64,000 bases of DNA, from positions 124,001 through 188,000 of the forward strand of contig JAJCYW010000004.1 in assembly GCA_029262675.1 (NCBI GenBank), written 5' to 3'. A program made the position numbers and the translations under genes. Shown here piece after piece: positions 61,215 to 64,000 of the stretch. Source of the stretch: Chloroflexota bacterium. GTDB lineage: Bacteria > Chloroflexota > Dehalococcoidia > DSTF01 > RBG-16-68-14. Every line of letters begins with the position of its first letter. The stretch's first letter is position 1. The notes below the pieces were generated by a model that searched no databases, was not told the DNA's origin, and worked only from the letters and a program-made list of their open reading frames with translations.

Positions 61215-61817
61215 CTACTCCTCCTTCGGCCTGTGACAGGTCAGGCACTCCGCGTTGTTCGGTTCGATGTGGGCATCTGACACCGGTACCCACTCGCCCT
61301 GCGCGTGGCACGTAAGGCACTTGGGCGGAATCTCTATCTCATGTGGTATCGCCGGCGGAATACCAGGCTGGTGCGGGTTGTGACAGGACGCACAGGGAGC
61401 CGCCTCACCCCCCTCGGGGGCGCCGTGTTCGGCCACGTCTACCTGGGGGAAGTCTGGGGGCCGGGCGGCCAGTTCGGCATGGCAATAAAAGCAGAGATCG
61501 CGCGCGTCCGAGATTGCCAGAGGAGCGTCGTGATCGGTGCGCGCCAGCTCAATGTGTTCCTTCGTGGCGCCATGGCAGTTCTCGCAAGTCACGGATGCGT
61601 GATCAGAGATTCCCCAGGATGTGCCGATAGGCTGGTGGCATTCCCCGCAGGTCTCCGGATCTTGGTTTTGGACCGCCAGGTTTGCCCACGCACTCGTATC
61701 GTTGCTGTGAGTCAGGCCAATAAAATCGATGGTCACATTGGCCGACGCCGAGCGCAGAAACAGAAACGCGACAACGAATAGAATCACCAACAACCCGGCT
61801 CTGGTTAGATGCGTCAT
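61215..61817 (-). CDS. Hexaheme cytochrome c
   Basis: 200 residues from the ATG at 61817 (MTHLTRAGLLVILFVV). Signal or anchor about 1-25, six CXXCH: CGECH, CENCH, CFYCH, CASCH, CLTCH, CLTCH. One haem per 33 residues, and no enzymatic domain. First gene of the operon; the ferredoxin subunit follows after 2 nt. The arrangement resembles NrfB-NrfC-NrfD, in which a small multiheme protein is fed by the NrfCD quinol dehydrogenase. Confidence 0.9.
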   Translation of the reverse strand: MTHLTRAGLLVILFVVAFLFLRSASANVTIDFIGLTHSNDTSAWANLAVQNQDPETCGECHQPIGTSWGISDHASVTCENCHGATKEHIELARTDHDAPLAISDARDLCFYCHAELAARPPDFPQVDVAEHGAPEGGEAAPCASCHNPHQPGIPPAIPHEIEIPPKCLTCHAQGEWVPVSDAHIEPNNAECLTCHRPKEE

Positions 61818-62164
61818 TACTACCTCGAGATTCAGCCTAGTCGCTGCTAGGCATGGAAGCACGTGCCTTTGGATAGATATCCGTTAGGGCGAAGGTCACG
61901 TCCTGGACATACGCCGGAAACGCCCACAACCGATGTCGGATCCGCCGGGCGACCTGAGCGCCGAGAGAATCAGCGAGCAGCGCATCTCCCGGCCAACCCC
62001 GCGCGACTGCTGCGAGTCTGGACCGGCTGCCTTACCATCTGTGTTCCGACCACGACCGCGTGGGTCACGGTCTTCGCGAGACCGCCGCCCACGCAATCCG
62101 GTGGAGCCGCCGGGTCTGTCAGCCTGCCACGTAGGGGGCAGCCGCTACACTTATCGCGAACGAC
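61818..62164. other. Divergent intergenic region; upstream element of DUF309
   Basis: About 350 nt between the divergent cytochrome operon and the DUF309 gene. From about 62089 it resembles the element preceding the DUF309 stubs at 27190 and 33890 (here CACGCAATCCGGTGGAG). TACACT at 62147-62152 lies 12 nt before the DUF309 ATG and may be a -10 box. No other feature seen. Confidence 0.5.
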
Positions 62165-62602
62165 ATGACCAACTCCGACGAACGACGGCCCTCTCGCAAC
62201 GCCCGCCTTCTGACGGAAGAAGAGGTCCAGGCGCGGCGCCCGGTCCTGCTGGACGGCATCGCGCAGTTCAACGGCGGCTACTTCTTCCAATCGCACGAGA
62301 CGTGGGAAGAATTCTGGCTGCGCTGTCCGTTGCCGGCCCGCACCTTCCTCCAGGGGGTGATCCAGATCGCCGCCGCGTTCGTTCACCTGCGAAGGGGCGA
62401 GTACGAGGGCACGGTAAAGCTGTTGGGCCACGGCCTGAGCAAACTGGAGGACTTCCCGGACGTCTACCTTGGCGTCAATGTGCGGCGCCTGATCTATGAC
62501 GTGACCGCCGCCCGCGAAGCGATCGTCAGGCTGGGACCGGATGGCTTTACGGAGTGGGACGATGTCCCGCAAATCCATCTTGCCGATGTTGCGGAAGTGT
62601 GA
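62165..62602 (+). CDS. DUF309 domain protein
   Basis: 145 residues, complete. The DUF309 signature is clear: GIAQFNGGYFFQSHETWEEF, followed by RTFLQGVIQIAAAFVHLRRG. The family is small, helical and of unknown function, with conserved His and Glu that suggest metal binding. Its N-terminus (DERRPSRNARLLTEE) is echoed by truncated stubs at 27286 and 33980, which sit next to tRNA-Lys sequences. No Shine-Dalgarno is visible. Confidence 0.82.
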   Translation: MTNSDERRPSRNARLLTEEEVQARRPVLLDGIAQFNGGYFFQSHETWEEFWLRCPLPARTFLQGVIQIAAAFVHLRRGEYEGTVKLLGHGLSKLEDFPDVYLGVNVRRLIYDVTAAREAIVRLGPDGFTEWDDVPQIHLADVAEV

Positions 62603-62657
62603 CAGTTCGCGGTCGCACCTTTCGTCCTCTGATCGCAGCCGACTACACTGAAGAGTG

Positions 62658-63743
62658 ATGCGCCGCTTCATACTCATGACAGTCGCCGCACTCGCGCTCG
62701 TAGTCGCCGCCTGCAGTGGAGGTGGCGACGAGGCGGGTTCCACTGCGACCGCGCCCGCCGATGGCTCGACGGCTGTCTTCACGCCGTTCCCCACGCCGCA
62801 GCCCGGCGCCGTTCTCACGACCGAGGAGATCGTGCGCAAGATCGGACCGTCCGTCGTTCAGGTCCTCACTGAGGTAGCGACGCGCAATGTCTTCGGCCAA
62901 GTGGTTCCTTCGCAGGGCATCGGCACGGGCGTCATTATCGACACCGATGGCCACATCATCACGAATGACCACGTCGTCCGCGCGGGCGCAGGCGTCGCCA
63001 GCAGCATCACCGTCACGCTGAGCGACGGCCGTACCGCCGCCGCGACAGTCGTCGGCGCCGATCCGGCGACCGACCTCGCCGTGCTGAAGATCGAAGCCGG
63101 CGGCCTCACCGCGGCCGAGCTGGGTGACGTCGCGTCGCTCCACGTCGGCGCCGATGTGGTGGCGATGGGCTTCGCGCTCGGCCTGGAGGGCGACCCGACC
63201 GTGACGCGCGGCGTCGTCAGCGCCAAGGGCCGTACGATTCAAGAGCAGTCGGTCTCGATCAACGACGCGATCCAGACCGACGCCGGCATCAACCCGGGCA
63301 ACAGCGGCGGCCCGCTCGTCGACGACCGCGGCCGCGTCGTCGGCATCAACACCGCCATCATCAGCGGCGCGCAGAGCATCGGTTTTGCGATCTCGATCGA
63401 CGTGGCGAAGCCCATCGTCCAGGAGCTGCTGCAGAGCGGGGAGGTTAATCGCGCCTTTCTCGGCATCCGGTTCACGGATATCACGCCCAGCTTGGCCCGC
63501 AGCCTCAACCTGCCGGCGGAGGAAGGCGTCGGCGTTGTCGATGTGACGGCCGATTCGCCCGCGGCGTCGGGCGGGCTGCTCCCGAACGACATCATCATCC
63601 GCCTGGGCGAGGCCGAGATCAACAACAGCGGCGATCTCGTCGACGCGCTGCGCCGCTACCGCGCGGGCGATGACGTCGTCGTCCACCTGTACCGCGAAGG
63701 CGGAGAGGTGGAGACAGACGTAACGCTGGCGGAGCGGCCGTAG
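62658..63743 (+). CDS. HtrA/DegP-type serine protease with PDZ domain, lipoprotein
   Basis: 361 residues from ATG at 62658 (GTG 62655 is possible). Lipobox VVAACSGG predicts a lipid anchor outside the membrane. Catalytic triad: His 105 in ITNDHVV, Asp 139 in PATDLAVLK and Ser 216 in NPGNSGGPLV. A PDZ domain follows (about 262-350: AFLGIRFTDITPSL, SGGLLPNDIIIRLG). It degrades or refolds damaged exported proteins. Monocistronic; TACACT at 62643 close to the start hints at a leaderless transcript. Confidence 0.92.
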   Translation: MRRFILMTVAALALVVAACSGGGDEAGSTATAPADGSTAVFTPFPTPQPGAVLTTEEIVRKIGPSVVQVLTEVATRNVFGQVVPSQGIGTGVIIDTDGHIITNDHVVRAGAGVASSITVTLSDGRTAAATVVGADPATDLAVLKIEAGGLTAAELGDVASLHVGADVVAMGFALGLEGDPTVTRGVVSAKGRTIQEQSVSINDAIQTDAGINPGNSGGPLVDDRGRVVGINTAIISGAQSIGFAISIDVAKPIVQELLQSGEVNRAFLGIRFTDITPSLARSLNLPAEEGVGVVDVTADSPAASGGLLPNDIIIRLGEAEINNSGDLVDALRRYRAGDDVVVHLYREGGEVETDVTLAERP

Positions 63744-63784
63744 GGGCGCGGCGCGCGCTCTGGCCGGCGCAGTTCGTCTATCCC

Positions 63785-63799
63785 CGCCGACGGTCGGCG
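63785..63799. terminator. Short hairpin between convergent genes
   Basis: CGCCGA (63785-63790) pairs with TCGGCG (63794-63799) across CGG, and GTCTA/TAGAC just outside can extend the stem with a small bulge. It lies between two converging stops and could serve both directions. No long T-run. Confidence 0.4.
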
Positions 63800-63803
63800 T
63801 AGA

Positions 63804-64000
63804 CTAGTCCGCCCGCGAGATGACGTGGTGCCAGAGGATGGCCATGCCGACGAGGACGAGTGGCGCATGGGTGGAGAATAGGAGGGTTTCGGGTGCGGTG
63901 AGGCCGCTTGGCTGTTGGAAGAACGCAGCGAAGCTATTGTGTGAACCGGCTCGCTCAGACCAGCGGCTCCATACGACTGCCGAGCCGCCGAAGCCAATAG
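63804..64000 (-). CDS. Membrane-protein C-terminus (partial, runs off the right edge)
   Basis: An open minus-strand frame from the window edge to a TAG at 63804, about 65 codons with no start inside. It reads FGGSAVVWSRWSERAGSH, AAFFQQPSGLTAPETLL, and ends in a hydrophobic segment (APLVLVGMAILWHHVIS) before RAD. Family not recognised. Confidence 0.6.
   Translation of the reverse strand, partial: IGFGGSAVVWSRWSERAGSHNSFAAFFQQPSGLTAPETLLFSTHAPLVLVGMAILWHHVISRAD

Noticed and set aside
37828..61817. Alternative complex III
   Set aside because: NrfD and ferredoxin subunits are present, but the long fused ActB molybdopterin-like domain, the second NrfD (ActF) and ActD/E are not.
62643..63686. 347-codon minus-strand frame opposite the HtrA-type protease
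   Set aside because: The plus strand carries a complete protease triad and PDZ domain; the antisense frame is a composition artefact.

Overview
The window looks like a chromosomal piece of a GC-rich, probably Chloroflexota (Dehalococcoidia-like) bacterium or MAG. This rests on gene content only: stacked acyl-CoA catabolism genes with DUF35/thiolase partners, System II (ResB/CcsA) cytochrome c maturation, NHL/TPR proteins beside multiheme cytochromes, and secreted proteins with cohesin and dockerin-like modules. I could not run any search, so the taxonomy is an inference. Layout. (1) 1-12.4 kb, minus strand: a tight run of catabolic genes (three thiolase-fold proteins, DUF35 Zn-ribbon protein, two acyl-CoA dehydrogenases, a fused double CaiB/BaiF CoA-transferase, two MaoC-type hydratases, an SDR, a Tat-exported solute-binding lipoprotein, an amidohydrolase). 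It reads as uptake, CoA activation and beta-oxidation-like breakdown of an unidentified carboxylic acid. (2) 12.6-24.2 kb: an accessory stretch with a TPR protein, a DrrAB-type ABC exporter with its TetR regulator, a lipoprotein and two secreted proteins, and a lone large acyl-CoA dehydrogenase. The 3' end of the TPR gene recurs as debris behind two later modules, and one copy is fused to a fragment of the secreted-protein gene at 20.7 kb. (3) 24.2-34.5 kb: a recombination hot spot littered with tRNA fragments. It holds two phosphotransferase genes with an identical 3' tail, an arsR-acr3 arsenite efflux pair, a broken membrane-protein gene, and a roughly 4-kb islet (surface protein plus two-component system) bounded by an intact tRNA-Lys and a 38-bp copy of its 3' half. 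(4) 34.5-61.8 kb: the main feature, a redox locus. A NarX/NarL-like two-component system is followed by TPR and NHL proteins and seven multiheme cytochromes carrying 48 CXXCH plus two CX3CH motifs. Between them lie hemA, a PCYCGC protein, ccdA, resB, ccsA and a TlpA-like thioredoxin, a membrane cytochrome b, and an NrfC/NrfD-type quinone module flanked by two hexaheme cytochromes. No molybdopterin subunit, NrfA or other catalytic subunit was recognised, so the locus looks like an electron conduit plus its own maturation machinery. (5) 61.8-64 kb: a DUF309 gene (5' fragments of its paralogues sit next to tRNA-Lys sequences in region 3), an HtrA-type protease and the end of a membrane-protein gene. 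The most interesting candidates are the cohesin/Thr-Pro-linker/multiheme fusion at 41.2 kb within the redox locus, and the tRNA-Lys islet.
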